From UBA1351 sp964563505 (lineage in GTDB: Bacteria; Bacillota; Clostridia; Lachnospirales; Vallitaleaceae): a stretch of DNA of 64,000 bases. The notes beneath the pieces are model-generated. The model did not search any database. It worked only from the letters and a program-made list of their open reading frames with translations, and was not told the origin of the DNA. Within the stretch, counting starts at the first letter, position 1; every line of letters starts with the position of its first letter. Positions 17,915 through 26,328 of the stretch are shown here, in pieces. The DNA lies in the NCBI GenBank assembly GCA_964563505.1, contig CAZLXW010000012.1, positions 12,539 through 76,538 of the forward strand. Direction: 5' to 3'. The position numbers and the translations under genes were made by a program.

Positions 17915-18820
17915 ATGAAAAGTTTTAAATTTAAGGCAGATATGATGTTATTACTGGTGGCTATGATCTGGGGAAGTGGATTTATTGCCACAGAATACGC
18001 CATTGGTTCAGGGATGTCACCCATGATTATTATGGCTTTCCGATTTCCGATTGCAGCTATAGCACTGCTTATGTTTATGATGAATAAGTTAAAGGAAATC
18101 ACAAAAAAAGAATGGATTCGTGGTGGTATTGCAGGGGTTATTCTTTTCTTTGCATTTTTTTCTCAAACAATCGGCCAAAGTATGACAACTGTCTCAAACA
18201 GTGCATTTATTACAGCGACGAATGTTGTGATTGTCCCATTCATTGTCTGGGCACTCACGAAAACCAAGCCAAAATTAAAAACGGTTATTTTGGCAATGAT
18301 TACTTTTTTTGGAGTAGCCGTTTTGACGGTTTCTCCCGAAGGGGGCATATCTTTAAATTTAGGAGATTTGTATGTGATGATCTGTGCGATTTTGTTTGCC
18401 CTTCATATTGCCTATTTAGGCATTGCCGTGAGCGGAAGCAAAGCAATGACTATTGCCTTTGTACAGATATCGGTAGCAGGTCTTTTGTCCCTTGTAGGAT
18501 TAATCTTTGAAAATCCGACGAATTTTTATCAGATAGATTATTCAATAGGCTTACCAGCAGTTATTTACTTAGGATTATTTAGTACTTGCTTATGTTATTT
18601 TTTACAAACGAGTGCACAAAAACAAACAACAGCATCTAAAGCCGGTATTATTATGTCGATGGAGAGTCTTTTTGGAACCTTGTTTTCCATTATATTTGGA
18701 TTCGAATCATTAACGACAAAAGTAGTTATTGGTGGAACGATTATTTTAACGGCAGTAATCTTAACAGAGGTAAAACTAAAAAACAATGTTAGACAAGTAC
18801 AAGAGGTGCAGAGTGAATAA
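17915..18820 (+). CDS. EamA/DMT-family transporter
   Basis: Ten hydrophobic segments in two EamA repeats make up this roughly 300-residue protein (first repeat opens LLLVAMIWGSGFIATEYAIG). ATG 17915 is preferred because GAGAGG lies seven bases before it; an alternative ATG at 17900 overlaps the GH65 stop codon and lacks a clear ribosome binding site. Family members export metabolites or amino acids or take up small solutes. Its place in the carbohydrate operon suggests efflux or uptake of a related sugar or by-product, with no direct evidence. Confidence 0.8.
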   Translation: MKSFKFKADMMLLLVAMIWGSGFIATEYAIGSGMSPMIIMAFRFPIAAIALLMFMMNKLKEITKKEWIRGGIAGVILFFAFFSQTIGQSMTTVSNSAFITATNVVIVPFIVWALTKTKPKLKTVILAMITFFGVAVLTVSPEGGISLNLGDLYVMICAILFALHIAYLGIAVSGSKAMTIAFVQISVAGLLSLVGLIFENPTNFYQIDYSIGLPAVIYLGLFSTCLCYFLQTSAQKQTTASKAGIIMSMESLFGTLFSIIFGFESLTTKVVIGGTIILTAVILTEVKLKNNVRQVQEVQSE

Positions 18821-19733
18821 TCGAACAGAGTTTTCTTTTGATGAGTTATGTCCATTTATTAGAGAAGCAGGCCTCCAACATAGAGACGCCTGGCGTAATC
18901 ATGTACGAAGAATTTATGATCATCAATTTATGTATTGTTTTAAAGGAACAGCGAATGCAATCATAGGAAAGCAACAATATAAAATAAAAAAAGGGGACCT
19001 GTTAATTATAACACCGGATACACCACATGAATTGTGGTTTGATGAAGATACAACGGGCGAATTTTATTGGTTCCATTGTGATTTTTTCTATTTTGAAGAC
19101 AAGGATTGGATTTATGATTATTATCAAAATGCAGAAACGTATTTGACCCTCTTTGGACGTCAATTGATTCACAAAGACCATATACGTACGAATCCTATAT
19201 TTACAGGAGGATACCAGTTACCCAATTATGTACAGGTTCCGCACGAGAGTGAAGTAGAGTACTTATTCAGAAAAATCGTAAAATCTTATGTAAGTAAAGA
19301 GCCCTATTGGCAGATTGTTGCCAAAATATATATGTTGGGTATTTTAAAGCAGGTCTTTAGCTTAACCAACAATAATATGAATGAAACCGGCCATTATATC
19401 AGTGATACCATGAAAAACTTTATTAATCACAATTATTATCAAAAGCTTACGGCAGAAGATATCTGCAGAGATACTGAATTAAACCCTGAATACGCTTATC
19501 GCGTATTTAAAAAAGAGACTGGAGAAAAAGTGACAGACTACTTGAATAAATACCGAATACGTCAGGCCAAAAAATTATTTCTTGAAGTTGACCTTAACTT
19601 GATTGATATATCAGAAATGGTTGGTTTTAATAATGAAAATTATTTTTCCAGTGTCTTTAAAAAATATGAAGGAAAGACACCTGCGAAATCTCGGGAAGAG
19701 ATTCTTGCTTTATTCAATAACTTAAAGGTATAA
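18813..19733 (+). CDS. AraC-family regulator with cupin sensor domain
   Basis: A GTG start at 18813 is preferred over ATG 18786: AAGAGGTG lies just before it and the overlap with the transporter gene becomes eight bases. Residues 1-150 form a cupin-like sugar-binding domain (GDLLIITPDTPHELWF). The C-terminal hundred residues hold two helix-turn-helix motifs (TAEDICRDTELNPEYAYRVF and LIDISEMVGFNNENYFSSVF). It is the likely local activator of the LacZ-GH65 operon, which it closes with the VOC gene. Confidence 0.82.
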   Translation: MNNRTEFSFDELCPFIREAGLQHRDAWRNHVRRIYDHQFMYCFKGTANAIIGKQQYKIKKGDLLIITPDTPHELWFDEDTTGEFYWFHCDFFYFEDKDWIYDYYQNAETYLTLFGRQLIHKDHIRTNPIFTGGYQLPNYVQVPHESEVEYLFRKIVKSYVSKEPYWQIVAKIYMLGILKQVFSLTNNNMNETGHYISDTMKNFINHNYYQKLTAEDICRDTELNPEYAYRVFKKETGEKVTDYLNKYRIRQAKKLFLEVDLNLIDISEMVGFNNENYFSSVFKKYEGKTPAKSREEILALFNNLKV

Positions 19734-19764
19734 TATAAGTACTTGATAAAGGAGGAAATCAAAT

Positions 19765-20199
19765 ATGGTCGGAGTAGAAATTGATATGATTGTAAGAGAC
19801 GCCTTAAGTGCACTGGAATTATACGAAAAAATATTTGACATAGAACGTATTGAGGTAACGGACTTTCCTCAAGGACAAAATGAAGTTATATTTACATTAT
19901 ATGGCGTGCGATTTCATATGCTAGATGAGAATCCTCAGTATGAGATGATTGCACCAAAACCCAACGATCCGAAACCCATTTGGTTTAATATTATGGTTCC
20001 GGATATTGCCAAAACATATTCAGAAGCTATAAATGCAGGCTGCTCTGAAGTTCAGCCTATTACTGAGTTGCCTGATTATGGAGTGTCAAACGCAATGTTC
20101 AGTGACTCATTTGGATATATTTGGATGCTTCATCAAGTCCATAAAGAAGTAAGCTTTGAAGAACGGAAAAAGCTTTGGGAAAATTCGAGTGAAGACTAG
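19765..20199 (+). CDS. VOC-superfamily (glyoxalase-like) protein
   Basis: This 144-residue protein has paired beta-alpha-beta-beta-beta modules of the vicinal oxygen chelate fold. It resembles PhnB/YycE-like members: EIDMIVRDALSALELYEKIF at the start and FSDSFGYIWMLHQ at the end. Members include glyoxalases, dioxygenases and binding proteins. No metal ligand set can be assigned with confidence. It is the last gene before a strong terminator and has an AAAGGAGG ribosome binding site. Function within the sugar operon is unknown. Confidence 0.75.
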   Translation: MVGVEIDMIVRDALSALELYEKIFDIERIEVTDFPQGQNEVIFTLYGVRFHMLDENPQYEMIAPKPNDPKPIWFNIMVPDIAKTYSEAINAGCSEVQPITELPDYGVSNAMFSDSFGYIWMLHQVHKEVSFEERKKLWENSSED

Positions 20200-20214
20200 G
20201 AGCACAGAGTAAGT

Positions 20215-20262
20215 AAAAAACTCCGATTTCAAATGAATATAATTTGAAATCGGAGTTTTTTT
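20215..20262. terminator. Bidirectional intrinsic terminator
   Basis: ACTCCGATTTCAAAT (20220-20234) and ATTTGAAATCGGAGT (20242-20256) form a perfect 15-bp stem with a 7-base loop, flanked by A-run and T-run. It ends both the rightward sugar operon and the leftward lyase-like gene. Confidence 0.92.
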
Positions 20263-20272
20263 GTTTATCTTT

Positions 20273-22528
20273 TTATTCGCTTTCTTCTAATTGTTTGTAG
20301 AAGAAAGCAAGTGCATGGTAAGATTGTGCAAATGCTTTTGGACTTAGTCCTCCGGTAACGAGGGTGAATGTGTCGTATATGCGCTTTCCCTCTGATGGGG
20401 TTCCGTCTTGGCCAAGTTTTTCAAATGTCTTGAGTCCTGCAGTTAAATATTTTTTGTCCGAGGTTAATTCGTATGCAATGCCTAAAGCTTCTAGGACAAG
20501 GGTGTTATAAGAGGGACGTTGCAAACTCGGAAGTTCTTTATAGTAAAAAGAGCCATCCGATAACATGCAGTTTTCAACCATGTCGTCAACGGCATGAATG
20601 ATTAAGTCGCGTATTGATGCATCCGGGCGAATGCGATAATATCGCATAAGACTTCCGACAGCAACAGAAATCATAAAAGGAACACGAATGACAGTGTGAT
20701 CGGTATAAGGCGCAAGCCAACCGCCATAGGTTTCGTACCAGTCCTTAAATTGCAGAATGATTTTTTGTGTTGGAGCTAACCATTTTTCGTCATTCGTCTC
20801 TTTGTATAGTCCGATAAGTGAACGCATTGCCCAACCGGTCTCACGTGCATTGATTCCACCACTTTGGGCATATCTGGGAAGTGCTAGGAGATTGAGAATA
20901 TTTTCCCCAATACCTAAAGCTGTGGATAAGGCTGTGTCCTCTCCGGTTAAGTGATAATAATCAAGGAGTCCTTCAACCCATTGATGGCAAGGTTTGACAT
21001 CACCAGTATGATGGCTGCCACTATGTTCTATTTGACCTTGGTAGCGTAATCCTAGATCAGGAGCGTGACATACATCAACATCCATCTGATGCCGTCCTGC
21101 GACTAAACAATAATCCATCATGCGACGGACACCAGTTTTTGTATAGAGCAACATTGCAGCATGAGGAAAATCATATTCATTATTGGTCCAGACAAGATTT
21201 CCTTGGGCGCGACCTTGATTTGTATAGTTCATATCCGGGGCGTCGCCCCAATTTAAAATACCAAATCCACGACTTCGACGATCGGCCTTGTTCAGCATTT
21301 TTTGATCGATATCCGGAGACGGTGATTGAGTGTAGATATTTTCTAATACGCCCGCAGATTGGTATACTGATGCATCAAGTGTTGGGCGATCAGGCATTTG
21401 AAATTGTAAGCTTCGAAGATTAAGATGGTTGACAAGGTCATCATAACTTGTTGATGCATTATCTTCAATAGACTCCTGATGAAGGTGTAAAAAATAGGTA
21501 TGTGTTTTGGCCATGCCCGCATAAAGCGTTAAGGACTCATTTACATCGGGTAATAGTTCAAGAACAAGACCATCTTTATTCACAATCATTCCCTTAGGAA
21601 AGTTCTGATAGGCTTGATAATGCGTTGCGCACAAACCGGCTTGGGCATCTTGGTTGAAGTAGTCGACAAAGGCGGTTCCATAAAAAGTTTCAGGGTAATG
21701 TTCATTAGCATCCTTCATTAGATAGTCACCGTCAATAAGTTGAGAGAGGGGTTCTGTCAATGTGGATGTGACGATATTGCTCTTGTAATTGGATGTTGCT
21801 AAAGCACCAAGTACGGATGAACTTTCGGCTTTTATTTCCAAATCACGGTGAGAATGAGATATAATAGAAACATCAATTTTACGCAGTTCGACATCAGAAG
21901 CGGTTTTATTGATTAATCGGTAATCGACTTGTATCCATGGTTTTTGATGGTCCAGTGTATAAGTTATTTCGTAATCAAGTAATTGGAGAGGGCCCCCTAC
22001 AACGCCTTGTGATAATAGATGTTTTCCGCATCCGCGATATTGATAACGTAAGGGTCCATCCATAAGTGTTTGAAGCTCTAAATTATCGAGAGTAGCAATA
22101 TACGTGTTTGATTGCGCATCGGAAAGAGTGGTTTGAACATGAAATTCAATCGGACTAATCCCGTCATGTAAACGGATAGTATCTCTATTAATATGATTAA
22201 AGGTTAGGGATTGATTTGGAGTTACTATATTAGAAAGCACTTGATTGGGTTTGGGGATATCTGATGTCAGAGGACAAATACTAGCAAAATAATCAGTTGA
22301 CAGGTTTCCGTTAAGGTTGCAGATGAATAGAATATAAACCCAACGAATAGAACAATCCGGCCATGTTGAGAGAACTTTTGATTGATGGGGTGTGACTTGG
22401 TTTGATGCATCATAAATAGTGAGTTGATTGATATCAAGAAGTTCTCCTTGTGGAAAAGGAATAGAGACAGAGCAAATCTCGTGATATCGATCAAAATGAG
22501 CTAATTTTTCAAAATGTAATTGGATCAT
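20273..22528 (-). CDS. YetA/exo-rhamnogalacturonan-lyase-like protein
   Basis: The 751-residue protein has no signal peptide. Its N-terminal 200 residues read like the RIFT-barrel domain of the PcRGLX/YetA family (PFPQGELLDINQLTIYD, then STWPDCSIRWVYILF). A central all-beta region follows, and then a C-terminal alpha/alpha toroid (about residues 480-745, with repeated helical hairpins such as GWAMRSLIGLYKETNDEKWL). Relatives act on rhamnogalacturonan or rhamnose-uronate linkages by elimination. It stands alone between a bidirectional terminator and its own promoter. Substrate remains inference. Confidence 0.6.
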   Translation of the reverse strand: MIQLHFEKLAHFDRYHEICSVSIPFPQGELLDINQLTIYDASNQVTPHQSKVLSTWPDCSIRWVYILFICNLNGNLSTDYFASICPLTSDIPKPNQVLSNIVTPNQSLTFNHINRDTIRLHDGISPIEFHVQTTLSDAQSNTYIATLDNLELQTLMDGPLRYQYRGCGKHLLSQGVVGGPLQLLDYEITYTLDHQKPWIQVDYRLINKTASDVELRKIDVSIISHSHRDLEIKAESSSVLGALATSNYKSNIVTSTLTEPLSQLIDGDYLMKDANEHYPETFYGTAFVDYFNQDAQAGLCATHYQAYQNFPKGMIVNKDGLVLELLPDVNESLTLYAGMAKTHTYFLHLHQESIEDNASTSYDDLVNHLNLRSLQFQMPDRPTLDASVYQSAGVLENIYTQSPSPDIDQKMLNKADRRSRGFGILNWGDAPDMNYTNQGRAQGNLVWTNNEYDFPHAAMLLYTKTGVRRMMDYCLVAGRHQMDVDVCHAPDLGLRYQGQIEHSGSHHTGDVKPCHQWVEGLLDYYHLTGEDTALSTALGIGENILNLLALPRYAQSGGINARETGWAMRSLIGLYKETNDEKWLAPTQKIILQFKDWYETYGGWLAPYTDHTVIRVPFMISVAVGSLMRYYRIRPDASIRDLIIHAVDDMVENCMLSDGSFYYKELPSLQRPSYNTLVLEALGIAYELTSDKKYLTAGLKTFEKLGQDGTPSEGKRIYDTFTLVTGGLSPKAFAQSYHALAFFYKQLEESE

Positions 22529-22552
22529 ACAAATACCTCCCTTATTTGGTGG

Positions 22553-22595
22553 TTTTAGTATAGCCTATAAAGTTTACTTGATGTCAATACTAAAA
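22553..22595 (-). promoter_or_regulatory. Promoter of the YetA-like gene, flanked by a 9-bp dyad
   Basis: On the minus strand TTGACA (22587-22582) and TATACT (22562-22557) are spaced by 19 bases, longer than ideal. TTTTAGTAT (22553-22561) and ATACTAAAA (22587-22595) form a perfect inverted repeat that overlaps the -10 and the -35 respectively. A repressor, or an activator that compensates the long spacer, is likely. Confidence 0.5.
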
Positions 22596-22640
22596 TAACC
22601 TATAATTAAATAAAAAATAAAATTATGAAGAGACGAGGTG

Positions 22641-23026
22641 TAGGATGACATTGCAATGGTTTTGCGTTTATTTGGTATTCGAGAGGGTGATCTCGAGGAA
22701 AAAGTCTCGAGAGAAGAAATACGTTCACTTGTTGAAGTAGCCCAAGAGCATGGATCAATTAATCTAACAGAGCGTAAGATGATTAATAGTATATTTGAAC
22801 TTGACAATAAACCAGCTGAAGAGATCATGACACCAAGAACAGAGGCTTTTGTTATAAACGTCGAAAAAAATATCAAAGAATATCTTCTGCAATTGTTACC
22901 ATGGAAGATCTTATCGAAGAAATTGCCGAGAACACCTACTTAATACGCGGTAGTGTTCCGGTGGAAGTTGTTAATGAAAGATTGATATTAAATTTGACAA
23001 TTGTGAATTCACTATTGAGAAGATAA
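22641..23026 (+). pseudogene. Decayed CorC/HlyC-type (CNNM-CBS) protein remnant
   Basis: In the frame from 22656 the text matches the linker and first CBS domain of CorC-like proteins: LRLFGI, EEIRSLVEVAQEHG, ERKMINSIFELDN and EEIMTPRTEAFVINVE. After EYLLQ it jumps, with a frame change near 22885-22890, to IVTMEDLIEEI, the end of the second CBS domain. It then jumps to ENTYLIRGSVPVEVVNE of the C-terminal CorC_HlyC domain, ending at 23026. The N-terminal membrane domain, about 75 CBS residues and the rest of the C-terminal domain are missing. It is a non-functional relic. Confidence 0.82.
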
Positions 23027-23050
23027 CAAATAGAAAGCAGGTGACTGTAT

Positions 23051-24060
23051 ATGAATTATCTTGTGCAGTTTCAAATTAATATATTTGGCTTGATGATATT
23101 GTATGTATTGTATTTATTTATTCGGTTGACAAAGATACAAACATTTAGCAAGCGACTAATAAAACTCATTGCTTTTGCAACAGCTATAGCAATTATTGTA
23201 GAGCCTTTGACGTGGATCTTTGACGGAATGACTTTTCAAGGAGCTTATTTTCTTGAATATGTTACCAACGTGGTTCTTTTTCTAATGGGCCCCATTATTG
23301 GGGGATTGCTACTTTCCTATGTTGATTTTAGAATTTTTAAAGATCCGAAACGCACTTATCGATATATTTATTATCAACATGCCACGATAGGAACACTTAT
23401 CGCGCTTGTGATTAATGTGTTTTATCCTATATATTTTAAGATTAATCCAGTAAGCAATAGTTATAGCAGTGGTGACCTAAAAATGCTTCATTACTTGGTA
23501 TTAGCAAGTCTATATTTGTATATGCTTTATTTTGTTTTGAAAAATATCCGGAAAATGATATCCTATGAGGTTTTAATCTACTTTCTGTGCTTCTTGATTC
23601 CAATCTTAGGAATGATTGTTCAACTTTTTGATTCGAAACTACATTTTTCCTGGACATCAATTGTTTTGGGATTGTTAGTGATTTATATTTTTCTAGAAAC
23701 AAGCCCGACAGAGGAGGATTTTTTAACCCGATTGTATAACCGCCGAAGTTATGAGACCTATTTAACACATTTAATGCAAAACAATATGAACTTCGGTATT
23801 ATCATTTTTGATTTAAATTCTTTTAAAGAAATCAATGATCATTATGGACATAATAAAGGCGATGAAATATTGATTGTTTTTGCCCAAATACTAAAAAAAG
23901 TATTTCAAAACAACTATCTAAATATCATGATCCAGTCATTAAACGTTTAACATTTAGCTACGGATATGAACAGTATTTAGATGGAATGACCATGGACGAT
24001 TTATACATATCAGCTGACAAAAAAATGTATGAGAATAAAAAAGAGGTGAAAGATGCTTAA
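23051..24060 (+). pseudogene. Membrane diguanylate cyclase gene with active site deleted
   Basis: The first frame (23051-23950) encodes about seven membrane segments and the front of a GGDEF domain (TRLYNRRSYETYL, FDLNSFKEINDHYGHNKGDE). Near 23910-23920 the normal protein resumes one frame over (KYHDPVIKRLTFSYGYEQYL, ending ISADKKMYENKK) and stops at 24058-24060. The roughly 45-50 residues that should carry the GGDEF active-site loop are absent. The deletion shifts the frame, so translation stops at 23950 without a catalytic site. It directly follows another decayed gene. Confidence 0.82.
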
Positions 24061-24065
24061 AAAAG

Positions 24066-24094
24066 GGGAATCGGCTTTCCGATTCCCTTCTTTT
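24066..24094. terminator. Intrinsic terminator, probably bidirectional
   Basis: GGGAATCGG (24066-24074), loop CTTT, CCGATTCCC (24079-24087), then a T-rich tail on the plus strand and A-run on the other side. It separates the decayed GGDEF gene from the convergent RIC gene. Confidence 0.9.
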
Positions 24095-24098
24095 TTAA

Positions 24099-24776
24099 CT
24101 ATACAAAACGTTTGAATAAAATATTGTTCTCAGTATGCACGTGCATATACATGTCAGCAACAAGTTCTTTTAATTTCTCATAAACGATTTCATACGTTGT
24201 ACATGCATCTTTTGGCAACGTGAAGTGATTCGTTAAATCCGTTAGTTGATGCAATGCATCGCCTGCACCATCATGCTCCTCTTCAAGTTCTTCAATAAGT
24301 GCTTTACAATTTGAATCCTTTGCAAGAAGTTTTGGAAAAAGGAATTCCTCTTCTTTGACAAGATGTCCTTCGAGCTCAGTTTTTAAATTACCGAAGATTT
24401 TATGAATAGTAAAGAGTTCAGTGTGATTTTCACCATGAACCGTTAAAATTTTGAACATCAATTCAGAGAGTATGGGCAACTCCGTCTTTAAATAGGTGTG
24501 ATGTTGAGTTAAGATTCGGTCGATGAGCTGTTCAGTTGAAAAATCGGAAAGTTTCATTGTTTTTGAATCAACAGAAAGTTGTAATGAAGCATCTATTTTC
24601 TCCTGGGCATCTGCGATTAATTGATGACTAGCATCCGTATCTTTTTCGATAGCTTCTTGAACTGTTCTATCACCACCACAGCAAAAATCGACCCCATATT
24701 TCATATATACAGAAACAAGTTCTGGATGCATTGTTACACTTTCACCGATTGTTTGATTTAAATTGAATTTTTCCAT
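24099..24776 (-). CDS. RIC-family iron-sulfur cluster repair di-iron protein (ScdA/YtfE-like)
   Basis: The start at 24776 is set by an AGGAGGT just upstream; the longer open frame upstream is not needed. The N-terminal ScdA domain has GVDFCCGGDRTVQEA. A hemerythrin-like four-helix bundle follows, with His/Glu ligands in QHHTYLKTE, EGHLVKEEEFLFPKL, EEEHDGAGDALHQL and YMHVHTENNILF. Family members repair iron-sulfur clusters after nitrosative or oxidative damage and hold a di-iron centre. The divergent FNR-like regulator and a perfect CRP-type site between them suggest stress-controlled expression. Confidence 0.9.
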   Translation of the reverse strand: MEKFNLNQTIGESVTMHPELVSVYMKYGVDFCCGGDRTVQEAIEKDTDASHQLIADAQEKIDASLQLSVDSKTMKLSDFSTEQLIDRILTQHHTYLKTELPILSELMFKILTVHGENHTELFTIHKIFGNLKTELEGHLVKEEEFLFPKLLAKDSNCKALIEELEEEHDGAGDALHQLTDLTNHFTLPKDACTTYEIVYEKLKELVADMYMHVHTENNILFKRFV

Positions 24777-24842
24777 AATGACCTCCTGTTTTTTTTGAAT
24801 GTTTATCTCTTGTAAACAATAACATGATTCGTCCAATGAAAC

Positions 24843-24858
24843 TGTGATTTGCCTCACA
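24843..24858. promoter_or_regulatory. CRP/FNR-family operator between RIC and regulator genes
   Basis: TGTGA-N6-TCACA at 24843-24858 is a perfect CRP-class palindrome. It lies 11 bases upstream of a TATAAT (24869-24874) for the regulator, where the -35 would be, and 67 bases from the RIC start codon. A second dyad, TGTTTA-N7-TAAACA (24800-24818), sits nearer the RIC start. The first site is the best candidate for the adjacent regulator. Confidence 0.65.
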
Positions 24859-24907
24859 CCAAATATGATATAATGAAAATATAGTATTAATGATAGGAGG
24901 AAATATA

Positions 24908-25624
24908 GTGAAAGAAACATTGGAATTTCCAACAGAGGGATGCATAACATGTGGACATAAAATGTGTACAAAGAAGGTTTCTCTGTTTTCAAATTTAGAT
25001 GATCATCAAATTGAAACAATCACAGGCTTGATTGAACGTAAACAATATAAGAAAGGCGATATTGTCATGCGTACCGGTGATGACTTTAATCGACTCTATA
25101 TCGTCAATCATGGTAGCCTAAAGGCAACGACCTACAATGAAGACGGTAAAGAGCAAATACTCTATATTTTAAATGACGGCGACAGCCTTGGCGAGTTATC
25201 CTTATTAAAAAAAGTAACGTCACCCTATGATCTTGTTGCATTAAAAGATAGTTATATCTGTACAATACCAAAAGAACGGTTTGATGCATTTATAAAAGAA
25301 AATGTGGAAATTGTGTTTGGAATTTTAGAGTCGGCACATGAGAAGATTACATCTCTTGAAAAATTAGTGGGCGCAATTGCTTCCAATGATGCGGATGCTA
25401 GATTACGCTTTCTTATTCAAGGATTAATGCGGCAAACCGGACAAAAAAGTTCGGAAGGAATGACCATTAATTTACAACTAACACGGGAAGATATGGCGAA
25501 TTTTGTTGGTGTCACACGCGAAACAATTAGTCGAAAACTATCCAACCTTTCAGCAAAAGGTATTCTAAAAATACTCGACAATAAACAATTGTTGATTATT
25601 GAAGAGGAATATTTTGAGCGTTAA
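24908..25624 (+). CDS. Crp/Fnr-family regulator with N-terminal cysteine cluster
   Basis: The start is GTG 24908, seven bases after AGGAGG. The mature N-terminus carries C-x2-C-x4-C within EGCITCGHKMCTKKV, close to the iron-sulfur ligands of FNR, and a further Cys lies in the sensor barrel (SYICTIP). The cyclic-nucleotide-like barrel spans about residues 25-140 and the HTH near 190 reads LTREDMANFVGVTRETISRK. It probably binds an iron-sulfur cluster that reports oxygen or nitric oxide. It is divergent from the RIC gene and likely controls it. Confidence 0.85.
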   Translation: MKETLEFPTEGCITCGHKMCTKKVSLFSNLDDHQIETITGLIERKQYKKGDIVMRTGDDFNRLYIVNHGSLKATTYNEDGKEQILYILNDGDSLGELSLLKKVTSPYDLVALKDSYICTIPKERFDAFIKENVEIVFGILESAHEKITSLEKLVGAIASNDADARLRFLIQGLMRQTGQKSSEGMTINLQLTREDMANFVGVTRETISRKLSNLSAKGILKILDNKQLLIIEEEYFER

Positions 25625-25647
25625 GTTTGTCTTGAGGTGATTAATAA

Positions 25648-26328
25648 ATGGAAATAGCAGCATTAAAAGCGTCAAAAAAATTTGTTGAAATATGGGATGA
25701 AAGCACTAGCTATTATGGTGGGGACCAAAAATGGTTTGATAGCAAAATGGCAAGACAATGTGCATGTGGCACCGTTGCTGCAGCAAATATAGTCGCTTAT
25801 ATGTCACGCTTAGATATTCATAACTACAATAAGCTCTATGCATATGGTGATTTTAGTAAGATAAACTTTGTAAACCATATGAAGGATATGTATAAATTTC
25901 TAGCACCAGGACGAATTCCATGGACGCAAATCGGGCTAGGTATATGGCCCTTAGGGAAATTTAAAAAGGGTGTCGAAAAATTTGCAAAAGAAAAAGGTGT
26001 AAACTTACACGGAGTCGAGAACCGCGGGAAGTTTACACTGGAAAATATTGTTGGCTATATTACAAAGGGTCTTCAGGCAGATGCGCCGGTTGCTATGTTG
26101 ATTGATTTTAATCATTATATGAGGAGCGTTCGAGTGCAACGACCTAATGGAAGTCATTGGATTCAATCATCCATTGAAGCCCATTGGGTTGTCATAACTG
26201 AGTTGCTCAGAGATAATGATTCCCGATATATTGTCAAAGTATCCACATGGGGTAGCTATGCATATCTTGATTTAGCCGCCTATATAGAAGGAGCATTAGT
26301 ATATCAAGGCCTTCTATTTTTCAAGTAG
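25648..26328 (+). CDS. Unknown protein, possible papain-fold (C39-like) cysteine peptidase
   Basis: A 226-residue soluble protein with no signal peptide. A segment ARQCACGTVAAANIVAYM near residues 35-52 looks like the cysteine-containing first helix of papain-fold peptidases. A C-terminal EAHWVVITELL followed by YIVKVSTWGSY near residues 178-205 looks like the His strand and following beta-hairpin of C39-like domains. I do not recognise a specific family. It lies 23 bases after the FNR-like gene, probably in the same transcript, and overlaps a convergent gene by 15 bases. Confidence 0.5.
   Translation: MEIAALKASKKFVEIWDESTSYYGGDQKWFDSKMARQCACGTVAAANIVAYMSRLDIHNYNKLYAYGDFSKINFVNHMKDMYKFLAPGRIPWTQIGLGIWPLGKFKKGVEKFAKEKGVNLHGVENRGKFTLENIVGYITKGLQADAPVAMLIDFNHYMRSVRVQRPNGSHWIQSSIEAHWVVITELLRDNDSRYIVKVSTWGSYAYLDLAAYIEGALVYQGLLFFK

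Noticed and set aside
18112..18510. A 132-residue open frame within the EamA transporter gene
   Set aside because: It is another frame of a clear membrane transporter gene, is full of Cys and Arg with no domain signal, and lacks its own ribosome binding site.
22574..22876. A minus-strand frame across the CorC-like remnant
   Set aside because: The plus strand matches conserved CorC motifs, so the reverse frame is incidental.
24777..25019. N-terminal extension of the RIC protein suggested by the longer open frame
   Set aside because: It would cover the divergent promoter and the CRP-type site, and an AGGAGGT lies exactly before the ATG at 24776, where family homology begins.
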